From Streptomyces sp. NBC_00569 (GTDB lineage: Bacteria > Actinomycetota > Actinomycetes > Streptomycetales > Streptomycetaceae): a DNA stretch of 64,000 nt. The stretch covers positions 6,122,001 to 6,186,000 of the forward strand of contig NZ_CP107783.1 in NCBI RefSeq assembly GCF_036345255.1. Direction: 5' to 3'. The notes under the pieces were generated by a model. That model worked only from the letters and a program-made list of their open reading frames with translations. It was not told the DNA's origin and ran no database searches. Shown in pieces: positions 55,004 to 63,261 of the stretch. Position 1 is the first letter of the stretch. Every line of letters starts with the position of its first letter. A program made the position numbers and the translations under genes.

Positions 55004-55039
55004 GAAGGCCCCGCACCGGACACCCGGAACGGGGCCTTC
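55004..55039. terminator. Terminator of nagF
   Basis: GAAGGCCCCG pairs with CGGGGCCTTC (10 bp) around a 16-nt loop, 33 nt after nagF and just before the rph promoter. Confidence 0.65.
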
Positions 55040-55063
55040 GACGTCTTCGCTAGGCTCCCTCCC

Positions 55064-55801
<738 letters not shown>

Positions 55802-55911
55802 AGAGCGCACCAAGTAGGGTGGCAACCCGGAAGACGCCAACCGCGTCACTACGGACGGGCGTACGGCATCTCGCCGTGCGCCCGTTTCCGCACACAGGGG
55901 AGGACCGTTCC

Positions 55912-56310
55912 ATGGCCGCGCGCCCACGCCACCGTCGCCGCATCGCCGTCATAGCCGCCACCGCGGCACTCATCGCCGTACCGGCCGCCGCCGGCTGCAG
56001 CGCGGTCGACAAGGCGCTCGACTGCGTCCAGACCGCCGACTCCATCGCCGACAGCGTCAGCGACCTCAAGCAGGCCGTCGAGAACGCCACGAACGACCCC
56101 GCGCAGGCCGACAAGGCGCTCGACTCCATCGACAGGAACCTCGACAAGATCGGCGACAAGACCGACAACGCCGACGTCTCCAAGGCCGTCGACGACCTCG
56201 ACACCGCCGTGGGCAACGTCCGTACGGCCATCAAGAACGGCGACGGAACGCCCGACATCACCCCCGTCACCGACGCCGCCGGCGAACTGACCAAGGTCTG
56301 CACGCCGTAA
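55912..56310 (+). CDS. Small lipoprotein
   Basis: 132 residues. An Arg-rich signal ends PAAAGC (lipidation Cys ~29), and the mature part is a helical, Asp-rich domain (DKALDSIDRNLDKIGDKTDNADVSKAVDDLDTAVGNVRTAI) likely to form a coiled coil. No catalytic motif. It sits between rph and rdgB in the same direction, separated from rph by 110 nt. Function unknown. Confidence 0.75.
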   Translation: MAARPRHRRRIAVIAATAALIAVPAAAGCSAVDKALDCVQTADSIADSVSDLKQAVENATNDPAQADKALDSIDRNLDKIGDKTDNADVSKAVDDLDTAVGNVRTAIKNGDGTPDITPVTDAAGELTKVCTP

Positions 56311-56344
56311 CAGCGGCCTGAACGCCGGCGCGATACTGGTCCCC

Positions 56345-56950
56345 ATGACCCGCCTCATCCTCGCCACCCGCAACGCCGGCAAGATCACCGAGCTCAGGGC
56401 GATCCTCGCCGACGCAGGCCTGCCCCACGACCTCGTCGGCGCGGACGCCTACCCCGACATCCCCGACGTCAGGGAAACCGGCGTCACCTTCGCCGAGAAC
56501 GCCCTCCTCAAGGCCCACGCCCTCGCCAAGGCCACCGGTCTGCCCGCCGTCGCCGACGACTCGGGCCTGTGCGTCGACGTACTCGGCGGAGCCCCCGGCA
56601 TCTTCTCCGCCCGCTGGGCCGGCCGCCACGGCGACGACAAGGCCAACCTCGACCTCCTCCTCGCCCAGCTCGGCGACATCGACGACGACCGCCACCGCGG
56701 GGCCCACTTCGCGTGCGCCGCGGCGCTGGCACTGCCGGACGGCACGGAGCGTGTGGTCGAGGGCAAGTTGCGGGGGGTGCTGCGGCACGCGCCGTCCGGC
56801 TCGAACGGCTTCGGTTACGACCCGATCCTCCAGGTGGAGGACGACACCCGGACGTGCGCCGAGCTGACCCCCGACGAGAAGAACGCGATCTCCCACCGCG
56901 GCAAGGCGTTTCGGGCCCTGGTGCCGGTGGTGCGGGAGTTGTTGGGCTGA
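56345..56950 (+). CDS. rdgB: dITP/XTP pyrophosphatase (RdgB/HAM1)
   Basis: 201 residues. It removes non-canonical purine nucleotides from the dNTP pool. Motifs LATRNAGKITELRAIL at the N-terminus, GVTFAENALLKAHALAKATGLPAVADDSGLCVDVLGGAPGIFSARWAG and SGSNGFGYDPI with SHRGKAF are all present. The ATG is 7 nt after GATACT (56332-56337), again leaderless in style. Ended by the hairpin shared with tRNA-Leu. Confidence 0.95.
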   Translation: MTRLILATRNAGKITELRAILADAGLPHDLVGADAYPDIPDVRETGVTFAENALLKAHALAKATGLPAVADDSGLCVDVLGGAPGIFSARWAGRHGDDKANLDLLLAQLGDIDDDRHRGAHFACAAALALPDGTERVVEGKLRGVLRHAPSGSNGFGYDPILQVEDDTRTCAELTPDEKNAISHRGKAFRALVPVVRELLG

Positions 56951-56968
56951 GCCCGGCCGGCAGCGACG

Positions 56969-56997
56969 AAGGGCGCTCCCCGAGGGGGAGCGCCCTT
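56969..56997. terminator. Bidirectional terminator for rdgB and tRNA-Leu
   Basis: AAGGGCGCTCCCC pairs perfectly with GGGGAGCGCCCTT (13 bp) around GAG, between two convergent transcripts. Confidence 0.88.
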
Positions 56998-57002
56998 GTG
57001 TG

Positions 57003-57087
57003 TGCGGTCGGAGGGATTCGAACCCTCACGGGATTTCTCCCACCGGGACCTAAACCCGACGTGACTGCCAGATTCCACCACGACCGC
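57003..57087 (-). tRNA. tRNA-Leu (UAG)
   Basis: An 85-nt type II tRNA on the minus strand: acceptor GCGGTCG/CGACCGC, anticodon loop TTTAGGT giving UAG (reads CUN codons), a long variable arm and T arm GAGGGTTCGAATCCCTC. CCA is not encoded. Confidence 0.92.
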
Positions 57088-57251
57088 GAAATAACGGACA
57101 TCTCACCTTCCTGGTGAGATCCGCCCCGTCAGTGTACGGCGGCCCCGCCCGGCGCGGGAGCGCGCGTGGTGTGTCGGCGTCAAGTTCCGGTCAACGCATG
57201 ACAGTTCGGGCACGGGTGGGTCGCTCGAGGGGCGGCGTGGGGCCGTGCGGG

Positions 57252-58763
57252 TCAGAACTTCGGGGACCGTGCCTGGGACTCCACCAGTTCGGCCGCTTCC
57301 TCCTGTGTCTCCACCGACGGCGGGGAGCCCGCCAGGGGCTGTTGGGCCGTTTCCTTCATGCAGGCCACCGCGATGACGCCGACCAGGGCCGCCGCCATGG
57401 CGTAGTACGCGGGCATCATGTCCGTGCCCGTGACGCTGATCAGGGCGGTGATGACGAGCGGGGTCGTGCCGCCGAAGAGGGACGCCGAGAGGTTGTAGCC
57501 CACCGAGAGCGAGCCGTAGCGGACCTGGGTGGGGAAGAGGGCCGGGAGCGCCGCCGACATCGTGCCGAGCATGCAGACCAGGGACAGGCCCAGCAGCAGC
57601 ATGCCGAGCGAGACCGCCCACAGGGCGCCGTTCTTGACCAGCAGGAACGAGGGGATGGAGAGGAAGAAGAAGCCCAGCATCCCTGCCATCAGGAGCGGCT
57701 TGCGGCCGAAGCGGTCGGAGAGCCTGCCGACCTGGCTGATGACCAGCATGAGGACGACCATGGTGGCGATGAGGATGAGCAGCCCGTGGGACTCCTTGTA
57801 GCCCATCTCGTCGGACAGGTACGTCGGCATGTACGACAGGAGCATGTAGTCGGTGATGTTGTAGGCGCCGACCAGGCAGATGCACAGGATGAGGGTGGGC
57901 CAGTAGCCGCGGAAGATCTTCGCCAGGTCGCCCTTCGCGGTGGTCTCGACGTTCGACGCCGCGTCCGATGCCCGGTGCGAGGATTCGTCCTCCAGCTTCT
58001 GGAACGCGGGTGTCTCGTCGAGGCGGAGTCGCAGGTAGAGGCCGACGAGGCCGATCGGGCCCGCGACGAGGAAGGGGACGCGCCAGCCCCAGGACTCCAT
58101 GGCCCCGCCGTCGAGGAGGGTGGTCAGGACGGTGACCAGGCCCGCCGCGCCGACGTAGCCGGCGAGGGTGCCGAACTCGAGGAAGCTGCCGAAGTAGCCG
58201 CGGCGCTTGTCGGGTGCGTATTCGGCGATGAACGTCGAGGCGCCGCCGTATTCGCCGCCCGTGGAGAAGCCCTGGACGAGGCGGAAGAAGATCAGCAGGA
58301 CGGGTGCCCAGAAGCCGATGACGGCGTACGACGGGATCAGTCCGATGGCGAAGGTGCCGATCGCCATCATGATCATCGTCATCGCGAGGACCTTCTTGCG
58401 GCCGATCTTGTCACCCATGGGGCCGAACACCATGCCGCCGACGGGGCGCACCAGGAACGAGACGGCGAAGGTCGCGAAGGAGGAGATCAGCTGGACCGTC
58501 GCGTTCCCGGAGGGGAAGAAGACGTGTCCGATGGTGACGGCGAGGTAGCTGTAGATGCCGAAGTCGAACCACTCCATGGCGTTGCCGAGCGAGGCGGCCT
58601 TGACGGCGCGCTTCACCGCGGCCTCGTCGGTGACCGTGATGTCCGTGCGCCGCAGAGGCGGATTCTTCCGGCGTTTCACGGCGCGGAAGAGGGTCCTGTG
58701 GCGCTTGACCGCCGCGGGGTCGGCGGCGGACCCGGTCTGCTCTGGGTCGAGGACGCCCGACAT
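57252..58763 (-). CDS. MFS metabolite:H+ symporter (ProP-like)
   Basis: 503 residues from ATG (MSGVLDPEQTGSAAD). 12 membrane helices with the MHS-family stretches SLGNAMEWFDFGIYSYLAVTIG, GDKIGRKKVLAMTMIMMAIGT, RLVQGFSTGGEYGGASTFIAEYAP and GRLSDRFGRKPLLM. Relatives import proline, betaine or organic acids with protons; the substrate is not provable here. A hydrophilic ~65-residue N-terminus is rich in Arg/Lys. An upstream in-frame start would cross the hairpin at 58829 and is rejected. Confidence 0.87.
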   Translation of the reverse strand: MSGVLDPEQTGSAADPAAVKRHRTLFRAVKRRKNPPLRRTDITVTDEAAVKRAVKAASLGNAMEWFDFGIYSYLAVTIGHVFFPSGNATVQLISSFATFAVSFLVRPVGGMVFGPMGDKIGRKKVLAMTMIMMAIGTFAIGLIPSYAVIGFWAPVLLIFFRLVQGFSTGGEYGGASTFIAEYAPDKRRGYFGSFLEFGTLAGYVGAAGLVTVLTTLLDGGAMESWGWRVPFLVAGPIGLVGLYLRLRLDETPAFQKLEDESSHRASDAASNVETTAKGDLAKIFRGYWPTLILCICLVGAYNITDYMLLSYMPTYLSDEMGYKESHGLLILIATMVVLMLVISQVGRLSDRFGRKPLLMAGMLGFFFLSIPSFLLVKNGALWAVSLGMLLLGLSLVCMLGTMSAALPALFPTQVRYGSLSVGYNLSASLFGGTTPLVITALISVTGTDMMPAYYAMAAALVGVIAVACMKETAQQPLAGSPPSVETQEEAAELVESQARSPKF

Positions 58764-58828
58764 GGAGTGATCCCTTCTGTGGACGCGTGGTTCCACGGGA
58801 TCACTTGCTCGAAGGTGGCGATCGCAAA

Positions 58829-58855
58829 CGGAAGTCCCCTTCGAGGGGACTTCCG
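58829..58855. terminator. Terminator of bcp
   Basis: CGGAAGTCCCC pairs with GGGGACTTCCG (11 bp) around TTCGA, about 50 nt beyond the bcp stop on the minus strand and upstream of the MFS gene. Confidence 0.78.
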
Positions 58856-58905
58856 TCACATCTGCGCGTACCCGGGAGGCCTGCGGTGATCCGCGGCCCG
58901 GAGGG

Positions 58906-59373
58906 TCAGATTCCGAGATCCTTGATGATCTTCGCCACGTGGCCGGTGGCCTTCACGTTGTAGAGGGCTCGCTCGACCTTGCCGTCCTCGTCCACGACGA
59001 TCGTGGAGCGGATCACGCCCGTCACCGTTTTGCCGTAGAGCTTCTTCTCGCCGTACGCGCCGTAGGCCTCAAGAGTCTCCTTCGAGGGGTCGCCGAGGAG
59101 GGTGACCTTGAGGTTTTCCTTCTCGCGGAACTTCGCGAGCTTCTCCGGCTTGTCCGGGGAGATGCCGATCACGTCGTAGCCCGCGCCCGCGAGGACGTCG
59201 AGGTTGTCCGTGAAGTCGCAGGCCTGCTTGGTGCAGCCGGGGGTGAGGGCGGCCGGGTAGAAGTAGACGATCGTCTTGCGGCCCTTGTGGTCGGCGAGGG
59301 AGACCTCGTTGCCGTCCGCGTCGGGCAGCGTGAAGGCGGGGGCGGTGTCGCCGGTCGTCAGTCGCTCGCTCAT
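58906..59373 (-). CDS. bcp: Thiol peroxidase, bacterioferritin comigratory protein (PrxQ)
   Basis: 155 residues. Peroxidatic Cys47 and resolving Cys52 are in LTPGCTKQACDFT, the PrxQ spacing. The core FTLPDADGNEVSLADHKGRKTIVYFYP is typical. It reduces hydrogen peroxide and organic peroxides using thioredoxin. The start has GAGGAG upstream. Confidence 0.95.
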   Translation of the reverse strand: MSERLTTGDTAPAFTLPDADGNEVSLADHKGRKTIVYFYPAALTPGCTKQACDFTDNLDVLAGAGYDVIGISPDKPEKLAKFREKENLKVTLLGDPSKETLEAYGAYGEKKLYGKTVTGVIRSTIVVDEDGKVERALYNVKATGHVAKIIKDLGI

Positions 59374-59502
59374 GGTGGGACTCCTCGTACGGGATACGGG
59401 TACGGGACCCGAGCGTAATGGGGGTGCCGTGGGGTGCGGCGGCCGCCGAGCTGACAGACTGTCCATGACCAGTGCCATAACAGCGACCACGGAGGCAGCG
59501 CG

Positions 59503-59841
59503 GTGTCGGACACGTCGAGAACGTCGGATGCGCGGACCCCGGCGCAGATCGAGGCGGACATAAAGCGCCGTCGCGAGGCGCTGGCCGAGACTCTCGACGA
59601 GATCGGGGTGCGGGTGCACCCGAAGACGATCGTCGGTGACGCGAAGGCCAAGTTCGTCTCGAGTGTCGACCACACGGTCGGTCGGGCCTATGTGAGCGCG
59701 AACCGGCTGGTGTCGGACGTGAAGGCGCAGTTCGTCTCCGAGGACGGTGCCCCGCGTGTGGAGCGCATCGTTCCGGTGGCTGTCGCGATGGTCGGTCTCG
59801 TGGGGCTGCTCGCCGTGACGGCCCGGCGCCGCAAGCGCTGA
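59503..59841 (+). CDS. DUF3618 membrane-linked protein
   Basis: 112 residues from GTG. The DUF3618 signature RTPAQIEADIKRRREALAETLDEIGVRVHP is followed by a linker and one C-terminal membrane helix (VAVAMVGLVGLLAVTARRRKR). Members are widespread in actinobacteria, with no known function. It is divergent from bcp, with about 130 nt between starts. Confidence 0.85.
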   Translation: MSDTSRTSDARTPAQIEADIKRRREALAETLDEIGVRVHPKTIVGDAKAKFVSSVDHTVGRAYVSANRLVSDVKAQFVSEDGAPRVERIVPVAVAMVGLVGLLAVTARRRKR

Positions 59842-59885
59842 CCCTTCCTGCGTACGGCCGCGGCCGCGGCAGGTAGGTTCGGGGC

Positions 59886-60242
59886 GTGAGCGCCAACAGC
59901 GAGAAGCACAGCACCCAGCACGACAAGTTGCCCATCCGCATGCTGCACGACCGTGTGCTCGTGCGGCAGGACTCCGCCGAGGGCGAGCGGCGCAGTGGCG
60001 GCGGGATCCTGATTCCGGCGACCGCGGCGGTCGGGCGGCGTCTGGCCTGGGCGGTCGTGGTGGCCGTCGGGCAGAACGTGCGGACGGTGGAGCCGGGCGA
60101 TCGGGTGCTGTACGACCCGGAGGACCTGGCCGAGGTCGAGGTGCGGGGTGTCGCGTACGTGCTCATGCGCGAGCGCGATCTGCACGCGGTGGCCGCCGAC
60201 CGGTTCGAGGGCTCCCAGGATTCGACGGGCCTGTACCTGTAG
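59886..60242 (+). CDS. GroES-like co-chaperonin-fold protein
   Basis: 118 residues from GTG, 6 nt after TAGGTT (59874-59879), so probably leaderless. The GroES fold is visible in LPIRMLHDRVLVRQDSAEGERRSGGGILIPATA and VEPGDRVLYDPEDLAEVEVRGVAYVLMRERDL. It is not the main groES, because the genuine one sits with groEL and there is no groEL here. It may modulate a chaperonin. Terminated by an 18-bp hairpin. Confidence 0.85.
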   Translation: MSANSEKHSTQHDKLPIRMLHDRVLVRQDSAEGERRSGGGILIPATAAVGRRLAWAVVVAVGQNVRTVEPGDRVLYDPEDLAEVEVRGVAYVLMRERDLHAVAADRFEGSQDSTGLYL

Positions 60243-60325
60243 AGGCTTACGGACTTATCCAGGTGCAGGGGCCTGTGTCTGTGCCTGTGTCTGTGTCTGC
60301 GGAGCAGTACGGCTCGTAGTCGTTT

Positions 60326-60365
60326 CGCAAAAGGGCTGGTGACCGTTGTCACCAGCCCTTTTGCG
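60326..60365. terminator. Very strong hairpin terminator upstream of the riboswitch
   Basis: A perfect 18-bp stem, CGCAAAAGGGCTGGTGAC with GTCACCAGCCCTTTTGCG, around a CGTT tetraloop, followed by CGTTCTTT. It ends the groES-like transcript and insulates the downstream leader. Confidence 0.92.
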
Positions 60366-60388
60366 CGTTCTTTGCTACCTTTGGGGGA

Positions 60389-60430
60389 CCCCGACGAGAC
60401 GCGCCGTACCGGGTATCGCAAAGACGACGC
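60389..60430 (+). promoter_or_regulatory. Guanidine-III (ykkC-III) riboswitch
   Basis: The sequence CCCCGACGAGACGCGCCGTA, then CCGGGTATCGCAAAGACGAC and GC, follows the compact ykkC-III consensus CCGGACGAG..GCGCCGUACCCGG...CAAGACG.CGC. P1 can form from CCCG (60390-60393) with CGGG (60410-60413). The second helix GCGCCGT/ACGACGC pairs except for one C-A mismatch. It ends about 20 nt before the ribosome site GGAGGT of an SMR exporter gene, the expected target. Guanidinium binding would switch the exporter on. Confidence 0.75.
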
Positions 60431-60464
60431 ACCCCTGTTGATCCAACTGACGGAGGTGCCTGTC

Positions 60465-60785
60465 ATGGCCTGGGTTCTTATCGTGATCGCCGGATTTCTC
60501 GAGGTCGGCTGGTCGATCGGCATGAAGTTCACGGACGGGTTCACCCGGCTGTGGCCGAGCGTGTTCACCGGCGCGGGCATCGTCGCCAGCATGGTGATGC
60601 TCTCCTACGCCGCCAAGTCCCTGCCGATCGGTACGGCCTACGGCGTATGGGTGGGCATCGGTGCCGCCGGTGCGGCCGTCGTCGGCATGCTGGCGCTCGG
60701 GGAGCCGGCGACGGCGACGCGGATCTTCTTCATCGTGCTGCTGATCGTCGCGATCGTGGGTCTCAAGGCGACGTCGGGGCACTAG
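60465..60785 (+). CDS. sugE: SMR-family guanidinium exporter (SugE/Gdx)
   Basis: 106 residues, four membrane helices. The essential glutamate is Glu13 (GFLEVGWSIGMKF), with Trp16 and Lys21 as in the Gdx subtype rather than EmrE-type multidrug pumps; YGVWVGIGAAGAAVVGMLALGEP is typical. It exports guanidinium in exchange for protons. A guanidine-III riboswitch lies in its leader. Its stop overlaps the convergent PBP stop in the palindrome CTAG. Confidence 0.9.
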   Translation: MAWVLIVIAGFLEVGWSIGMKFTDGFTRLWPSVFTGAGIVASMVMLSYAAKSLPIGTAYGVWVGIGAAGAAVVGMLALGEPATATRIFFIVLLIVAIVGLKATSGH

Positions 60786-63052
60786 GGCCGCTGAGGGGCG
60801 CTGTCGTCGGAGCCGGAGTCGCGGGCGGAGTCCGAGTCGTCGAACAGTTCGTTGACCGGTCCTGACGGTGGGTTGGGTTCCTCCGACGGAGTGGCCGGGA
60901 GGGTGGGCTCGGCCGATGTGGGCGGTGCGGTCGGGGGGCCGGACGACGCCGGTTCGGACGGGGGCTCGCTGGAGGGCTCGCCGGTGGCCGGTTCGGTCGA
61001 CGTTTCGTCGGGTGCGGCCGAGGGGATCTCGGGCTGGTCGGCGCCGGACTCCAGGTCCAGGTCGAAGTCCTTGGCGGGACTGTCCTTGAGCGCGTCCTTG
61101 GTGAACTGGGCCCAGATCTGCGCCGGGAAGCCGCCGCCGTTGATGCGTGGCAGCCCCAGCGCCCCGTACAGCGGGGTGTGGACGCCGGTGTCGGGGTTCT
61201 GGCCCATGACGGCGACGACGGTGGCGAGGTCGGGTGTGTAGCCCGCGAACCAGGCCGCCGTGTCCTCCTCGGCGGTGCCGGTCTTGCCTGCGGCGGGCCG
61301 GCCCGCCGCGAGGGCGGCGGTGCCGGTGCCGCCCTCGACGACGCTCTGCAGGACGGACGTCGTGGTGTCGGCGGACTCGCGGGTGACGGCGCGGCTGGTG
61401 TTCTGCTCGGGCAGGTCGGCCTTCTCGCCGTCCTTGGTGACCTCGGTGACGAGGGTGTACGTGGCGCGCCTGCCGTGGTTGGCGAGGGTCGCGTACGCCT
61501 CGGTCATGTCGAGGACGCTGGGTGTGGACGGGCCGAGCGCGATCGAGGGGGACTCGGTCAGGTCGGGGGTGTCCTTGGGGAGGCCGAGGTCGATCGCGGT
61601 CTGTTTGACCTTGTCGGAGCCGACGTCGACGGCCATCTGCGCGTACACCGCGTTGACGGACTTGTCGGTCGCTTCGCGGACGGTGATGGGGCCGTAGTCG
61701 ACCTTGTCCTCGTTCTCCGGGGCGTAGTAGCCGCCGCTCCAGCCCTGTACGGGGCGGGCGTTGGTGCCGTCGTAGATGGTGTTCGGGGTGATGATGCGGC
61801 CGTCCTGGGTGGTGGAGGCGTTCTCCACGGCCGAGGTGAAGACGAACGGCTTGAACGTGGAGCCGACTTGGTAGTCGCGGCGCGTGGCGTTGTTGACGTA
61901 CTGCTTGGTGTAGTCGATGCCGCCGTACATCGCGAGGACCTTGCCGGTCGCGGGGTCGATGGCGGCGCCGCCGGCGCGGACGTTGCGGTCGGCCGCGCGG
62001 TTCTCCTTGTCGAGTCCGGACATCAGCTGGTCGTCGACGGCTTTGACGAAGGCGTCCTGTTTCTTCTTCTGGAGCGTGGTGGTGATGCGGTAGCCGCCGA
62101 CGGCCAGGGTGTCCTCGTCGACGATGTCGTTGTCCGTGAGGTAGTCCTTGACGGCCTGGACGAGGTAGCCGCGCTGGCCGGACATCCCGGCGGGGCCCTT
62201 GGCGTCGTCGGGCATGGGGAACGTCATCTTCTGGCGGGCGGCGGCGCCGAGCCAGCGTTCCTTCACCATGCCGTCGAGGACGTAGTTCCAGCGGGCGACG
62301 GCCTGCGCCTTGTTCTCGGGGTGGGCGATGACGTCGTACGAGTTGGGGGCGTTGAGGAGGGCCGCGAGGTAGGCGCCCTGCGCGGTGGTGAGGTCCTCGA
62401 CGTCGACGCCGTAGTAGGCCTGGGCGGCGGCCTGGATGCCGTAGGCGTTGCGGCCGAAGTAGCTGGTGTTGAGGTAGCCCTCGAGGATGTGGTCCTTGCT
62501 CTCCTCGCGGTCCAGCTTGATCGAGATGAAGAACTCCTTCACCTTGCGGGTGATGGTCTGTTCCTGGCCCAGGTAGTAGTTCTTCACGTACTGCTGGGTG
62601 ATCGTCGAGCCGGACTGCTTGCCCTTGCCGGTGACGGTGTTCCAGGCGGCGCGGACCATCGCCTTGGGGTCGATGGCGGACTCGCTGTAGAAGTCGCGGT
62701 CCTCGGCGGCGAGTACGGCGTGCTGGACGGTCCTGGGGATCTGGGAGAGGGAGACGTTCTCGCGGTTGATCTCGCCGTCGCGGGCGAGCTGGCTGCCGTC
62801 GGCGTACAGGTAGACGTTGCTCTGCGCGGTGGCGGTGGCGTTGGCGGGCGGGATCTTGACGAGGACGTAGCCGAGGGCGAACAGGCCGATGCACAGGAGC
62901 AGGAAGCCGAGGATCGTGCCGAGGGCCACGCGCCAGGTGGGGATCAGGCGGCGCCAGCCCGTGCGCCGGGGGCGTTTGCGTTTCGCCGGCTTCCCGGCCT
63001 CCCCGGCTTTCCCGGACTCTGCGGCCTTCGGCTGCTGCGGCTCGTCGCTCAT
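60782..63052 (-). CDS. Class A penicillin-binding protein (transglycosylase/transpeptidase)
   Basis: 756 residues. A cytosolic basic head and one membrane helix (about 42-66) are followed by a GT51 transglycosylase domain with catalytic Glu in AAEDRDFY and GSTITQQYVKNYYL. The transpeptidase domain has GSTFKP, SVN and KTGTA boxes. The last ~110 residues are Ser/Pro/Glu-rich and disordered, outside the cell. It polymerises and cross-links peptidoglycan. Convergent with sugE. Confidence 0.95.
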   Translation of the reverse strand: MSDEPQQPKAAESGKAGEAGKPAKRKRPRRTGWRRLIPTWRVALGTILGFLLLCIGLFALGYVLVKIPPANATATAQSNVYLYADGSQLARDGEINRENVSLSQIPRTVQHAVLAAEDRDFYSESAIDPKAMVRAAWNTVTGKGKQSGSTITQQYVKNYYLGQEQTITRKVKEFFISIKLDREESKDHILEGYLNTSYFGRNAYGIQAAAQAYYGVDVEDLTTAQGAYLAALLNAPNSYDVIAHPENKAQAVARWNYVLDGMVKERWLGAAARQKMTFPMPDDAKGPAGMSGQRGYLVQAVKDYLTDNDIVDEDTLAVGGYRITTTLQKKKQDAFVKAVDDQLMSGLDKENRAADRNVRAGGAAIDPATGKVLAMYGGIDYTKQYVNNATRRDYQVGSTFKPFVFTSAVENASTTQDGRIITPNTIYDGTNARPVQGWSGGYYAPENEDKVDYGPITVREATDKSVNAVYAQMAVDVGSDKVKQTAIDLGLPKDTPDLTESPSIALGPSTPSVLDMTEAYATLANHGRRATYTLVTEVTKDGEKADLPEQNTSRAVTRESADTTTSVLQSVVEGGTGTAALAAGRPAAGKTGTAEEDTAAWFAGYTPDLATVVAVMGQNPDTGVHTPLYGALGLPRINGGGFPAQIWAQFTKDALKDSPAKDFDLDLESGADQPEIPSAAPDETSTEPATGEPSSEPPSEPASSGPPTAPPTSAEPTLPATPSEEPNPPSGPVNELFDDSDSARDSGSDDSAPQRP

Positions 63053-63261
63053 GCCCTGTGGAACTCCTGTTTCCCTCCGTACGTCACGTACGCCTCGTAC
63101 GGCTCTTCACTTCCTGCCGGACACTCTGGCATCGATGGGTGGTGCGGCCGGTGCGTGGCACGCGCCGGGGGAGCCGAAAATGCGTGGCACGGTACACCCT
63201 GCTCCCGCTAGGCTCCTGCGCTTTGGTCCGGAACGGAAGACGGGAGCGCGGGGGAGTGTTC

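Noticed and set aside
60375..62894. Minus-strand ORF of 839 codons overlapping the PBP gene
   Set aside because: A frame-shifted shadow rich in Arg/Pro/His; the PBP frame has all catalytic motifs.
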